A stretch of 64,000 nucleotides of DNA from Beduini massiliensis (GTDB lineage Bacteria; Bacillota_I; Bacilli_A; Erysipelotrichales; Coprobacillaceae): contig NZ_CDPP01000003.1 in NCBI RefSeq assembly GCF_000829905.1, forward strand, positions 356,400 through 420,399, read 5' to 3'. This document shows positions 19,043-27,274 of this stretch, one piece after another. The position numbers were made by a program, and so were the translations under genes. Under the pieces are notes generated by a model. The model ran no database searches, was not told where the DNA came from, and saw only the letters and a list, made by a program, of their open reading frames with translations. Within the stretch, counting starts at the first letter, position 1; each line of letters opens with the position of its first letter.

Positions 19043-19414
19043 ATGAAAAAGATTTTATGGATCATCAGCATCCTGATCGTAATCAGCGGATGCAGTACAA
19101 AAGAAAAGTCTCTCTATAAAGATGGAGAATACATAGGTGTCGGAAATGGAAAATGCGGAACCATTCAAGTGAAGATTACGGTGACAGAAGGGTATATATC
19201 CGCTGTTGATATTATTAAGGAGGATGAAACAGCTTCGTATATGTCCGAGGTAAAAGAAAAACTGCTGCCAGAGATTATTGGCAAGAATTCACTCGAGGGG
19301 ATCGATGTTGTGACAGGGGCAACAGCTTCCAGTCAGGGGGTTTTGGAAGCCGTTAAAGTGGCAATGGATGAAGCGCTATTAGAAAATAATACATCGGGAG
19401 GAAGCAATGAATAA
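19043..19414 (+). CDS. FMN-binding domain lipoprotein (predicted flavinylated)
   Basis: This small secreted lipoprotein (123 residues; lipobox VISGC, Cys17) carries one FMN_bind domain of the NqrC/RnfG type. The acceptor motif D88-V-V-T-G-A-T94 fits the ApbE consensus DxxS/TGAT/S, so Thr94 is the expected FMN attachment site. Such proteins carry electrons on the outer face of the membrane. The downstream Gx-type membrane protein overlaps by eight bases, so the two are translationally coupled and probably work together. An ApbE enzyme able to load the FMN is encoded at 2140. The electron donor and acceptor are not visible here. Confidence 0.88.
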   Translation: MKKILWIISILIVISGCSTKEKSLYKDGEYIGVGNGKCGTIQVKITVTEGYISAVDIIKEDETASYMSEVKEKLLPEIIGKNSLEGIDVVTGATASSQGVLEAVKVAMDEALLENNTSGGSNE

Positions 19415-19922
19415 AAAAACAAGAAAGCTCGTTTATATTGCGATGCTGACCACCCTTGCAGTTGCTCTCCACACATTTGAAGCCAGTCTTGCGCTGCCGT
19501 TGCCTTATGGTATAAAACTAGGATTCGCTAATATTATCTCATTAGTCACGATTGAGTTATTTTCCGCAAAAGAAATGGCAGTTGTCAATATTTTAAGAGT
19601 CGTATTAGCCGGATTGTTAAGAGGATCGATCTTCAGCTATACTTGGTTTATATCTGCAGGGGGAGTTTTATTAAGTTCGATTGCAATCATGCTGGTTAGA
19701 AAGTTTACAAAACTGCCGATGGTATCTACATCGATTGTCAGTGCGATCGGTCATGGTGTAGGGCAGATTTTAGTTGTCGTTTATATCTATCAGTCATGGG
19801 CGATGGCCACGTGGATCATTGCTTTGTTTGCGACATCGATTCCAACGGGGATATTCACAGGAATTATCGCCAATACCATTGTGACATACTTATCTAAATA
19901 TACAAAAAATATGAAAGCTTAA
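19407..19922 (+). CDS. Gx transporter family membrane protein (Hpre_diP_synt_I type)
   Basis: This 171-residue integral membrane protein belongs to the family formerly called heptaprenyl diphosphate synthase component I and now Gx transporter. About five hydrophobic helices are visible, with characteristic segments KLVYIAMLTTLAVALHTFEAS, LPYGIKLGFANIISLV and NILRVVLAGLLRGSIFSY. It overlaps the FMN-binding lipoprotein gene by eight bases. Pairing of these two families is also seen in flavin-based extracellular electron-transfer loci, as I recall for Listeria-type systems, which suggests a redox or quinone-linked role rather than prenyl synthesis. The precise substrate is unknown. A terminator follows immediately. 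Confidence 0.82.
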   Translation: MNKKTRKLVYIAMLTTLAVALHTFEASLALPLPYGIKLGFANIISLVTIELFSAKEMAVVNILRVVLAGLLRGSIFSYTWFISAGGVLLSSIAIMLVRKFTKLPMVSTSIVSAIGHGVGQILVVVYIYQSWAMATWIIALFATSIPTGIFTGIIANTIVTYLSKYTKNMKA

Positions 19923-19943
19923 ACACCGATACGGTGTTTTTAG
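19921..19943 (+). terminator. Terminator after the Gx transporter gene
   Basis: AAACACCG, loop ATA and CGGTGTTT lead into a T-rich run. The left arm overlaps the stop codon. Confidence 0.8.
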
Positions 19944-19953
19944 TTTACAAAAA

Positions 19954-19968
19954 ATGAAAGCGGTTATA
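19954..19968 (+). promoter_or_regulatory. Candidate CcpA cre site upstream of the PTS/GH1 genes
   Basis: ATGAAAGCGGTTATA fits the cre consensus WTGNAANCGNWNNCW at every fixed position except one (T for C near the 3' end). It lies 70 bases before a PTS EIIB gene, a place where catabolite repression is expected. Regulation is inferred. Confidence 0.5.
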
Positions 19969-20038
19969 AAATTGCTTTTATTTTAATACAATCGATGTTA
20001 GAATTAGACCATACTGTGTACAGTTAAGGAGGAAAAAC

Positions 20039-20446
20039 ATGGTAAAAATATTAATATGTTGTTTAGGCGGATTCTCTTCAAGTGCAATGTCTGTCAAAAT
20101 GTCAAATGAAATCAAGGAAAAAGGATACGAAGATCAAGTTTCAATCGATTTTCAGCCCTTTGCATTATCACATGATGTCATGGACCAATATGATGTCGTG
20201 ATGTGCTGCCCGCATTTAAAATTTGAAATCAGTACATTTATGAAAAAATATGGGGATATTCAAACACCGATTTATTTATTGCCCCCAAAGATGTATGGTT
20301 CAATGAATGTAGAAGATGTCTATGAAGATGCTATGGATATTGTGGAAGGATTTAAAGAAACAAAGTTGAACCCATTCCATTTTCCTAATGAAGATAATGT
20401 CATGCGTATTAAACGTATTTGCAGCTATCGTAAGTCTATTCAATAA
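20039..20446 (+). CDS. PTS EIIB component, lactose/cellobiose family
   Basis: EIIB passes the phosphoryl group from EIIA to the incoming sugar at the EIIC channel. The N-terminus CCLGGFSSSAMS carries the family C-x-x-G-x-S loop, with Cys8 the phosphorylation site. DYDVVMCCPHL and TPIYLLPPKMYGSMN fit the EIIB Lac/Cel fold. At 135 residues it is about 30 longer than usual, with a charged C-terminal tail. No EIIC or EIIA lies in the window, so it must work with components encoded elsewhere. It is followed 23 bases later by a GH1 enzyme, pointing to a phosphorylated beta-glucoside as substrate. Confidence 0.88.
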   Translation: MVKILICCLGGFSSSAMSVKMSNEIKEKGYEDQVSIDFQPFALSHDVMDQYDVVMCCPHLKFEISTFMKKYGDIQTPIYLLPPKMYGSMNVEDVYEDAMDIVEGFKETKLNPFHFPNEDNVMRIKRICSYRKSIQ

Positions 20447-20454
20447 TCATATAA

Positions 20455-21948
<1,494 letters not shown>

Positions 21949-21956
21949 AAATAAGG

Positions 21957-21980
21957 CATCGTCTAATGGACGATGTTTTC
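21957..21980 (+). terminator. Terminator after the GH1 gene
   Basis: CATCGTC, loop TAATG and GACGATG are followed by TTTT. Confidence 0.8.
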
Positions 21981-22119
21981 ATTTTCAGATTCTGGAATTA
22001 TCTTTATTTCATCCCCCTAAAAGCGTTATGATAATATTTGTAAATGAAACTCCCTTAGGCAGCTTAAAGATATACGGGACATCTGAGCGTAAACGGGAAA
22101 AGAAAAAGGAGAACATAGT

Positions 22120-23211
22120 ATGAGAAGATTAGGTATTTCAATTTACCCAGAACATTCAACAAAAGAAAAAGACTTTGCTTACATGGAAATGGCAGCTAAA
22201 TACGGATTTTCACGTATTTTTACTTGCTTATTATCTGTAAACAAACCAAAAGAAGAAATGATTGAAGAATTTAAAGAATTCATGGATAAAGCACATGAGT
22301 TAGGATTTGAAGTTGCTGTAGATACAAACCCTAAAGTATTTGAACATTTAGGTGCTAGTGCTACTAACTTAAAACCATTTGCTGATATGCATGTGGATAT
22401 CGTGCGTTTAGATATGTCATTTGGTGCTATGATGGACACTATGACAACACAAAACCCTTACGGATTAAAAATTGAATTTAATGGATCTACTACATCAGAC
22501 AATGTAGAAGCAATGCTTCATATGGGAGCAAGACAAGATCAAATGCTGATCTGTCATAACTTCTATCCACAAAAATATACGGCTTTGGACTGGGATTTAT
22601 TCATGAGTTTCTCACGTAACTGGAGACGTTTAGGATTTACAACAGCGGCATTCGTATCAAGCCATAATGATCCAACTTTTGGACCTTGGGAAGTCTATGC
22701 CGGATTACCAACTTGTGAAATGCATCGTAAATTACCAATCGATTTACAAGCGAGACATTTATTTGCAACAGGATTAATTGATGACGTTATTATTGGGAAT
22801 GCTTATGCAACAGAAGAAGAATTAAAAGCATTGGGAAGCATTGACTTAAATACCGTACAAATCAAAATCGATTTGGCAGACACTGTTACAGAAGAAGAAA
22901 AGAACTTATTATTCAATCATGTTCATTCAAACAGAGGAGATTATCCAAGTCAAATGGTAAGAAGTTCATTCACTCGTATGCTTTACAGAGAAACTTCAAT
23001 TCCTCATACCCCTTGTGATAAAGAATTCTTTACTCGCGGAGATGTTTGTGTTATTAATGATAACTTGAAACATTACCGTGCAGAAGTACAAATCATTTTA
23101 GAAGATATTCCTAATGATGGAGAACGTAATTTAGTAGGACGTATTCCTGAAGAAGAATTATGCATCTTAGAACATCTTAAAGGATGGAAAAAATTCAATT
23201 TCATTAAATAA
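22120..23211 (+). CDS. mupG: MupG-family TIM-barrel hydrolase (DUF871)
   Basis: The 363 residues match the DUF871 family, whose characterised member MupG of Staphylococcus aureus is a 6-phospho-N-acetylmuramidase that splits MurNAc-6-phosphate-GlcNAc taken up by a PTS. Typical segments are RRLGISIYPEHSTKEKDFAYM, YGFSRIFTCLLSV, DTNPKVF, VRLDMSF, CHNFYPQKYT and the C-terminal small domain with RGDYPSQMVRS. There is no signal peptide. A ribosome site AAAGGAG precedes the ATG. Codon bias is strong, suggesting high expression. A terminator separates it from the GH1 gene, so it has its own promoter, yet the neighbourhood (EIIB, GH1) fits phospho-disaccharide use. The exact substrate cannot be read from sequence. 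Confidence 0.78.
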   Translation: MRRLGISIYPEHSTKEKDFAYMEMAAKYGFSRIFTCLLSVNKPKEEMIEEFKEFMDKAHELGFEVAVDTNPKVFEHLGASATNLKPFADMHVDIVRLDMSFGAMMDTMTTQNPYGLKIEFNGSTTSDNVEAMLHMGARQDQMLICHNFYPQKYTALDWDLFMSFSRNWRRLGFTTAAFVSSHNDPTFGPWEVYAGLPTCEMHRKLPIDLQARHLFATGLIDDVIIGNAYATEEELKALGSIDLNTVQIKIDLADTVTEEEKNLLFNHVHSNRGDYPSQMVRSSFTRMLYRETSIPHTPCDKEFFTRGDVCVINDNLKHYRAEVQIILEDIPNDGERNLVGRIPEEELCILEHLKGWKKFNFIK

Positions 23212-23217
23212 TATTCT

Positions 23218-23239
23218 GAGGCGTTAAGCCTCTTTTTTT
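23218..23239 (+). terminator. Terminator after the mupG-like gene
   Basis: GAGGC, loop GTTAA and GCCTC are followed by seven T. Confidence 0.85.
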
Positions 23240-23305
23240 ATTTGTAAAAGAAGATTCGTTAGAAAAATTATTTAAAAGTAACGATAGTTTATCTTTGTTA
23301 AATTA

Positions 23306-23381
23306 AAAAAGTGTTGTTGATATGGTGATAATCTCGGGTTTATATTTTAACTTTGAGATTCCATAGTAAACAGCACTTTTT
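23306..23381 (-). terminator. Long composite hairpin downstream of a GNAT gene
   Basis: Three nested stems share one axis: a 13-bp outer stem (23306-23318 with 23369-23381, one G-T pair), a 5-bp middle stem (23321-23325 with 23361-23365) and a 6-bp inner stem (23330-23335 with 23355-23360). On the minus strand the right side runs into a T tract just after the stop codon of the gene at 23388, so it could act as that gene's terminator. It is far longer than other terminators here and may be a relic of a small palindromic element. Confidence 0.5.
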
Positions 23382-23387
23382 ATTGTT

Positions 23388-23915
23388 TTAGTCAAGTAAT
23401 GATTTAATCATGATAATACCATGATTATGTTCCCCATAACAATTTGGGATAAACCCGGCAGGATTAAACCCATAATGAACAAAGTAATCAAAGTGTTTTC
23501 GATGATAAGATTTCAAATTCTTTAATTCATCAGCATAATGATGAAGAGGGCGTCCATGACATGATAGATTTGTGGAACTGATGATGTATTTAAGATTGCA
23601 ATATCCTTTTTCTCTGGCATATTCTTCGGCTCGTCTTAGTAGTGGTTCTAGCTGTTCTTCCATGACAAAACTGCCATGCTCATCATAACCTAGATTTTCG
23701 ATACTTAAATAAGAATATCCTTCAAATTCTGCACACAGTATCCAGCCTTGGGGCTGGGTGTCCTTTTCTATGTACCACCCAACAAGTTTAGCCAGCAAAG
23801 ATACATCTTGTAATTGCTGAAGAGCTCCCTCATAATCCCACCAATCCGGTTTAATATTTGACATAAGGTTGGCAACTTTATTGACATTCGTTTTTCCTAT
23901 TTTGCATATTTTCAT
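23388..23915 (-). CDS. Probable GNAT-fold acetyltransferase
   Basis: A 175-residue protein resembling the GNAT fold: an N-terminal region of helix and strand, the central strand YSYLSIENLGYDEHG, a helix LEPLLRRAEEYAREKGYCNLKYI, and a late segment FDYFVHYGFNPAGFI like the FYxxxGF end of GNAT proteins. The canonical Q/R-x-x-G-x-G/A acetyl-CoA loop is not evident, so the assignment is tentative. On the minus strand a TGGTATAAT extended -10 lies at about 23950-23958 and GGAGGAATAAAG precedes the ATG. It stands alone. Confidence 0.55.
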   Translation of the reverse strand: MKICKIGKTNVNKVANLMSNIKPDWWDYEGALQQLQDVSLLAKLVGWYIEKDTQPQGWILCAEFEGYSYLSIENLGYDEHGSFVMEEQLEPLLRRAEEYAREKGYCNLKYIISSTNLSCHGRPLHHYADELKNLKSYHRKHFDYFVHYGFNPAGFIPNCYGEHNHGIIMIKSLLD

Positions 23916-24179
23916 CTTTATTCCTCCAATAGTCGAATATATAAAAAAATTATACCATGCTTAAAATAAATAATCATTTGTATACACACTTATTTAAAAT
24001 AACGGTATTAATCGAAATAATAAACGTTATTCTTTTATCTATTCTTAAAATTTATTTTCAGCATTTCATTTATCTTTTTTTTATATGTTTTTTATTATTA
24101 TGGGATACAGCATTTTAATATCCTAATGACAGCATATTGTGAAATAATAAGAATTTGTAGAAGATAAGGAGGATTACAT

Positions 24180-24794
24180 ATGAAGAATAAATATGGTTAT
24201 GTGCGAGTGTCAAGCAAAGATCAAAATATCGATCGTCAGATGTCGGCAATGAAGCAAGCAGGCATCCCGAAAGATAAAATTTATATTGATAAATTATCCG
24301 GTAAGGACTTTAATCGTCCGCGTTATAAACGTTTGATCAGACAGCTGCAAGAGGGCGATGAACTCTATATTAAATCGATTGATCGTTTAGGCAGAGATTA
24401 TGATGAGATCATAAAACAATGGCGTTTTCTGACCAATATAAAAAATATTGATATCATCGTTATAGATTCACCGCTCCTTGATACCAGAAATCAGGTAAAT
24501 GGTGTCACTGGAAAATTTATTTCCGATTTAATATTGCAGATTCTTTCTTATGTGGCGCAAGTAGAAAGAGAAAACATACGTCAAAGACAGGCAGAAGGAA
24601 TTCGTGAAGCAAAATTAAAAGGGGTTGCCTTTGGCAGACCACCTAAAAAAATTCCTGATGAGTTTCCGGAAATTCTGCAATTATGGTTGGATGAGAAAAT
24701 TAGTTTAAGAAAAGCCAGTGAAATATTAAATGTCAGTCACATGACTTTTTCTCGTTGGGTTAAACAGTTTATTAAAGGAAAAATGGAAAAATAG
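24180..24794 (+). CDS. Serine recombinase (resolvase/invertase), candidate DNA invertase
   Basis: This 204-residue small serine recombinase has the catalytic domain (about 1-140) with GYVRVSSKDQN, Arg9 and nucleophile Ser11. It also has DRLGRDYDEI with the active-site arginines, the long E helix around LILQILSYVAQVERENIRQRQAEGI, and a C-terminal Hin-like helix-turn-helix (about 150-200, KISLRKASEILNVSHMTFSRWVKQF). Length and layout match Hin/Gin-type invertases and Tn3 resolvases. No transposase or other mobile-element gene is next to it. Its stop codon lies 41 bases before a perfect 17-bp inverted repeat pair that precedes a surface-protein gene, so it probably inverts that segment. A strong AAGGAGG precedes the ATG. 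Confidence 0.92.
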   Translation: MKNKYGYVRVSSKDQNIDRQMSAMKQAGIPKDKIYIDKLSGKDFNRPRYKRLIRQLQEGDELYIKSIDRLGRDYDEIIKQWRFLTNIKNIDIIVIDSPLLDTRNQVNGVTGKFISDLILQILSYVAQVERENIRQRQAEGIREAKLKGVAFGRPPKKIPDEFPEILQLWLDEKISLRKASEILNVSHMTFSRWVKQFIKGKMEK

Positions 24795-24835
24795 GGTTAA
24801 AAAAGCAAATTGATAATACTTTTTTGTAACTAAAG

Positions 24836-24947
24836 GTTTACTATTTGTTACACATAATTTTGTTAGCTATAACAAATAAAAAATATAGGTTTATTCGCAC
24901 CAATATTTGTCAAATAAATCATAACATTCTTGTAACAAATAGTAAAC
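24836..24947. promoter_or_regulatory. Candidate invertible promoter segment (inverton)
   Basis: GTTTACTATTTGTTACA at 24836-24852 and its exact reverse complement TGTAACAAATAGTAAAC at 24931-24947 bound a 78-bp AT-rich spacer. Beyond one mismatch the arms match for three more bases outward. Within the spacer, the minus strand has a perfect TTGACA (24908-24913) with TATATT 20 bases on; the plus strand has only TTGTTA (24860-24865) and TATAGG (24884-24889) at 18 bases. Thus the better -35 now points away from the surface-protein gene. A serine recombinase gene lies immediately upstream. Inversion itself is inferred, not seen. Confidence 0.68.
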
Positions 24948-25026
24948 TTTTGTACTAGGGGGCGATTATGGGGAAATTAAATTCTTGAAAGATTGTAAGG
25001 AATGAAAAAGGAGGAACAAATACTGT

Positions 25027-27213
25027 ATGAAAAAAATATTAACATTACTTGCGGCATTTGCTTTGACAGTCGCTTGTATACGTCCAATGCCACTATTTGC
25101 TGCGGATGAGCAAACAGTAAAGACAAATGAAAATGCTTCAACCAATGTAGCTGAAATTAACGGTAAGGCTTATGCATCGTTATCAGAAGCTGTTCAAGAA
25201 GTAACAGAAGGACAAACGATAAAAATTCTCGATGATATTACTTTAACAAGCACGATAGATATTAACGGAAAAGCGTTTGTATTAGATTTAAATGGTAAGA
25301 AAATAACACAACAAAAAAACGAAGCAGGTGTAAGTAAAACGAATGCACCCATTCGTTTATATAATTCTTCACTAACTGTTAATGATAGTGTGGGGAATGG
25401 CTCAATATTTGGCTATCAGTGTGCAATTGGTGTATTTACTAATGCGAATTTGACATTAAACAGCGGAACATTAATGGGAGAATGGTATGGAATTGCTGGA
25501 AATGGTCTAAAAGAAAATAGTGGAACAACAATTACCATCAATGGTGGTTTTATATCTAATAACGATCCAGATGGAACAGGAGCAGCCATCTATCATCCAC
25601 AGACCGGAGAAATCACAATCAATGGTGGGACAATCAAGGGCGATCTTGGAGTTCAGCTTTGTGCAGGAAATCTTTCTGTAGTCAGCATTAATGGTGGGAC
25701 TATTGAAGGAACTGGTCTTGATCATCGTGCAGATAAAACAGGAGACGGTGCTGTTCCTGATGGTGCCGCTATATCTATTGTGAATCGTCCGGGATATACT
25801 TCTGTCCCTAATGTAAAAATATCAGGAGGAACTTTTAAATCTGCACACAGTGAAGGATTGCTTGCGTATACATGGTCTAAAAACACTGCGTCAGAATGGA
25901 CAGAGGCAAAAGATCATGTTCAGGTCACTGGAGGAACTTTTGATTCTGATCCGACAAACTATGTTATGACGGGTTATAAAGTGTATCCGGTTGAAAATAC
26001 TTTTAAAGTAGCACCTGCGGCAACTGCTATTGCATTATCAGACGCAAGCTTAAATTTAGAAGTCAATTCAAATAAAACCTTAACAGCTGTCGTTAATCCA
26101 AATGAAACATTGGATACCGTTACTTGGCAATCAAGTGATCCGACTGTTGCAACAGTAGAAAATGGTGTTGTGACAGCAGTGGCACCAGGTACGGCTACTA
26201 TTACGGCAACAGCAGGAAGCGCAAAAGCAGAGTGTGTTGTATCTGTTTATAAAGTAGAACAACCAACACCACCTGCTGTGGATACAGAAAAACCTGTAGA
26301 AAAACCACAAGCTGGGTTAAATGATGAAAAAGCACCGGAAATCTTAAACGAAACATTAAATGATATTATCAGTAAGGGTGAAAATTCACAATTTACAGAT
26401 AAAGAAACAGCAAAAAAGATTAATAGTGCCATTAGCTCAGGAGAAACAATTACAATGGCGCCTACTGTGGAAGAAATTAACACAGGAAGCACAGAAGCTA
26501 CTGAAGATATCAAAGCAATCGAAAAAGAATTAAAACAAATCACTCAAGAAAATAACAGTATCACTGAAGTAGCGATGTATCTTGATTTAAGTGTATTAGT
26601 AAAAACATCAACAACGACTTTGGGAAATATTACAGTATTACCAGAACCTGTCACTTTTACAGTGGTATTGCCAAACGATGTAGCAGAGAGTGCAAAAGAT
26701 AAAGATGTTTATGTATTACGTATTCATGAAGGAAAAGTAGATAAAATCAAAGCCTCATTAGTGGATCATGTGATTACGTTTGAGACAGACCGATTCTCAA
26801 CTTATGCCGTAGTATTTGAAGAAAAAACAGTGACACCAACACCGGAAGTAAAAACACATCAGGTAATCTTTGTTGATATGAACGGTGCAGTGTTAAAAGT
26901 GGAAACTGTAAAAGATGGAGAAAAAGCAACAGCACCGACAGTACCTACAATCGAAGGATATACATTTACTAAATGGGATACAGATTTTAGTAAGGTAACA
27001 GGCGATTTAGTGGTTACTGCAGTATATGAAAAACTACCTGTAGAAGAAACAGTTAAACCTGCTGATAAAGAAGAGAATAAAACAGGGGAAACAGAAAATC
27101 CATCAACAGGAGATAGAACGAATGCATCATTATACAGTGCGTTTGGACTGCTTGGTTTAGTGTCTGCGGCATTGATCGTAGTAGAGAAGAAAAGAAGAAG
27201 TTTAAGCAGATAA
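25027..27213 (+). CDS. Sortase-anchored surface protein with beta-helix, BIG2 and InlB-like repeat
   Basis: This 728-residue secreted cell-wall protein has a signal peptide at 1-26 (ending FAA/ADEQ). Residues about 45-325 form a beta-helix-like region rich in TINGG and NGGT turns, about 330-410 a bacterial Ig-like (BIG2) domain (TVTWQSSDPTVATVENGVVTAV), about 420-610 a lysine/glutamate-rich region with a strand-rich module, and about 612-675 a Listeria-Bacteroides (InlB B) repeat (FVDMNGAVLKVETV to GYTFTKWDTDF). It ends with NPSTG (691-695), a hydrophobic segment and EKKRRSLSR, a sortase signal of NPxTG type. It probably acts in adhesion or glycan contact. GGAGG is about 12 bases from the ATG, a long spacing. 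It lies just after the candidate invertible segment, so its expression may be phase variable. Confidence 0.88.
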   Translation: MKKILTLLAAFALTVACIRPMPLFAADEQTVKTNENASTNVAEINGKAYASLSEAVQEVTEGQTIKILDDITLTSTIDINGKAFVLDLNGKKITQQKNEAGVSKTNAPIRLYNSSLTVNDSVGNGSIFGYQCAIGVFTNANLTLNSGTLMGEWYGIAGNGLKENSGTTITINGGFISNNDPDGTGAAIYHPQTGEITINGGTIKGDLGVQLCAGNLSVVSINGGTIEGTGLDHRADKTGDGAVPDGAAISIVNRPGYTSVPNVKISGGTFKSAHSEGLLAYTWSKNTASEWTEAKDHVQVTGGTFDSDPTNYVMTGYKVYPVENTFKVAPAATAIALSDASLNLEVNSNKTLTAVVNPNETLDTVTWQSSDPTVATVENGVVTAVAPGTATITATAGSAKAECVVSVYKVEQPTPPAVDTEKPVEKPQAGLNDEKAPEILNETLNDIISKGENSQFTDKETAKKINSAISSGETITMAPTVEEINTGSTEATEDIKAIEKELKQITQENNSITEVAMYLDLSVLVKTSTTTLGNITVLPEPVTFTVVLPNDVAESAKDKDVYVLRIHEGKVDKIKASLVDHVITFETDRFSTYAVVFEEKTVTPTPEVKTHQVIFVDMNGAVLKVETVKDGEKATAPTVPTIEGYTFTKWDTDFSKVTGDLVVTAVYEKLPVEETVKPADKEENKTGETENPSTGDRTNASLYSAFGLLGLVSAALIVVEKKRRSLSR

Positions 27214-27227
27214 ATAAGAAGATATAA

Positions 27228-27271
27228 AAAAAGCATCGATAAATAGAATAATCTATTACGCGATGCTTTTT
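27228..27271. terminator. Bidirectional terminator between the surface protein and yhgE
   Basis: An 11-bp stem AAAAAGCATCG/CGATGCTTTTT encloses a smaller hairpin built on TAGA/TCTA. Tracts of A and T flank it, fitting convergent use. Confidence 0.85.
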
Positions 27272-27274
27272 ATG

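Noticed and set aside
19972..20000. Promoter for the PTS EIIB gene starting at TTGCTT.
   Set aside because: No acceptable -10 lies at the right distance, so I kept only the cre-like site.
24180..24794. Recombinase as part of an integrative element or transposon.
   Set aside because: No transposase, terminal repeats, target duplication or other element genes were found nearby; an invertase role fits the local repeats better.
26247..27236. Two opposite-strand frames of about 100-125 codons in the surface-protein gene.
   Set aside because: They are shadows of a repetitive coding sequence, with no plausible start signals.
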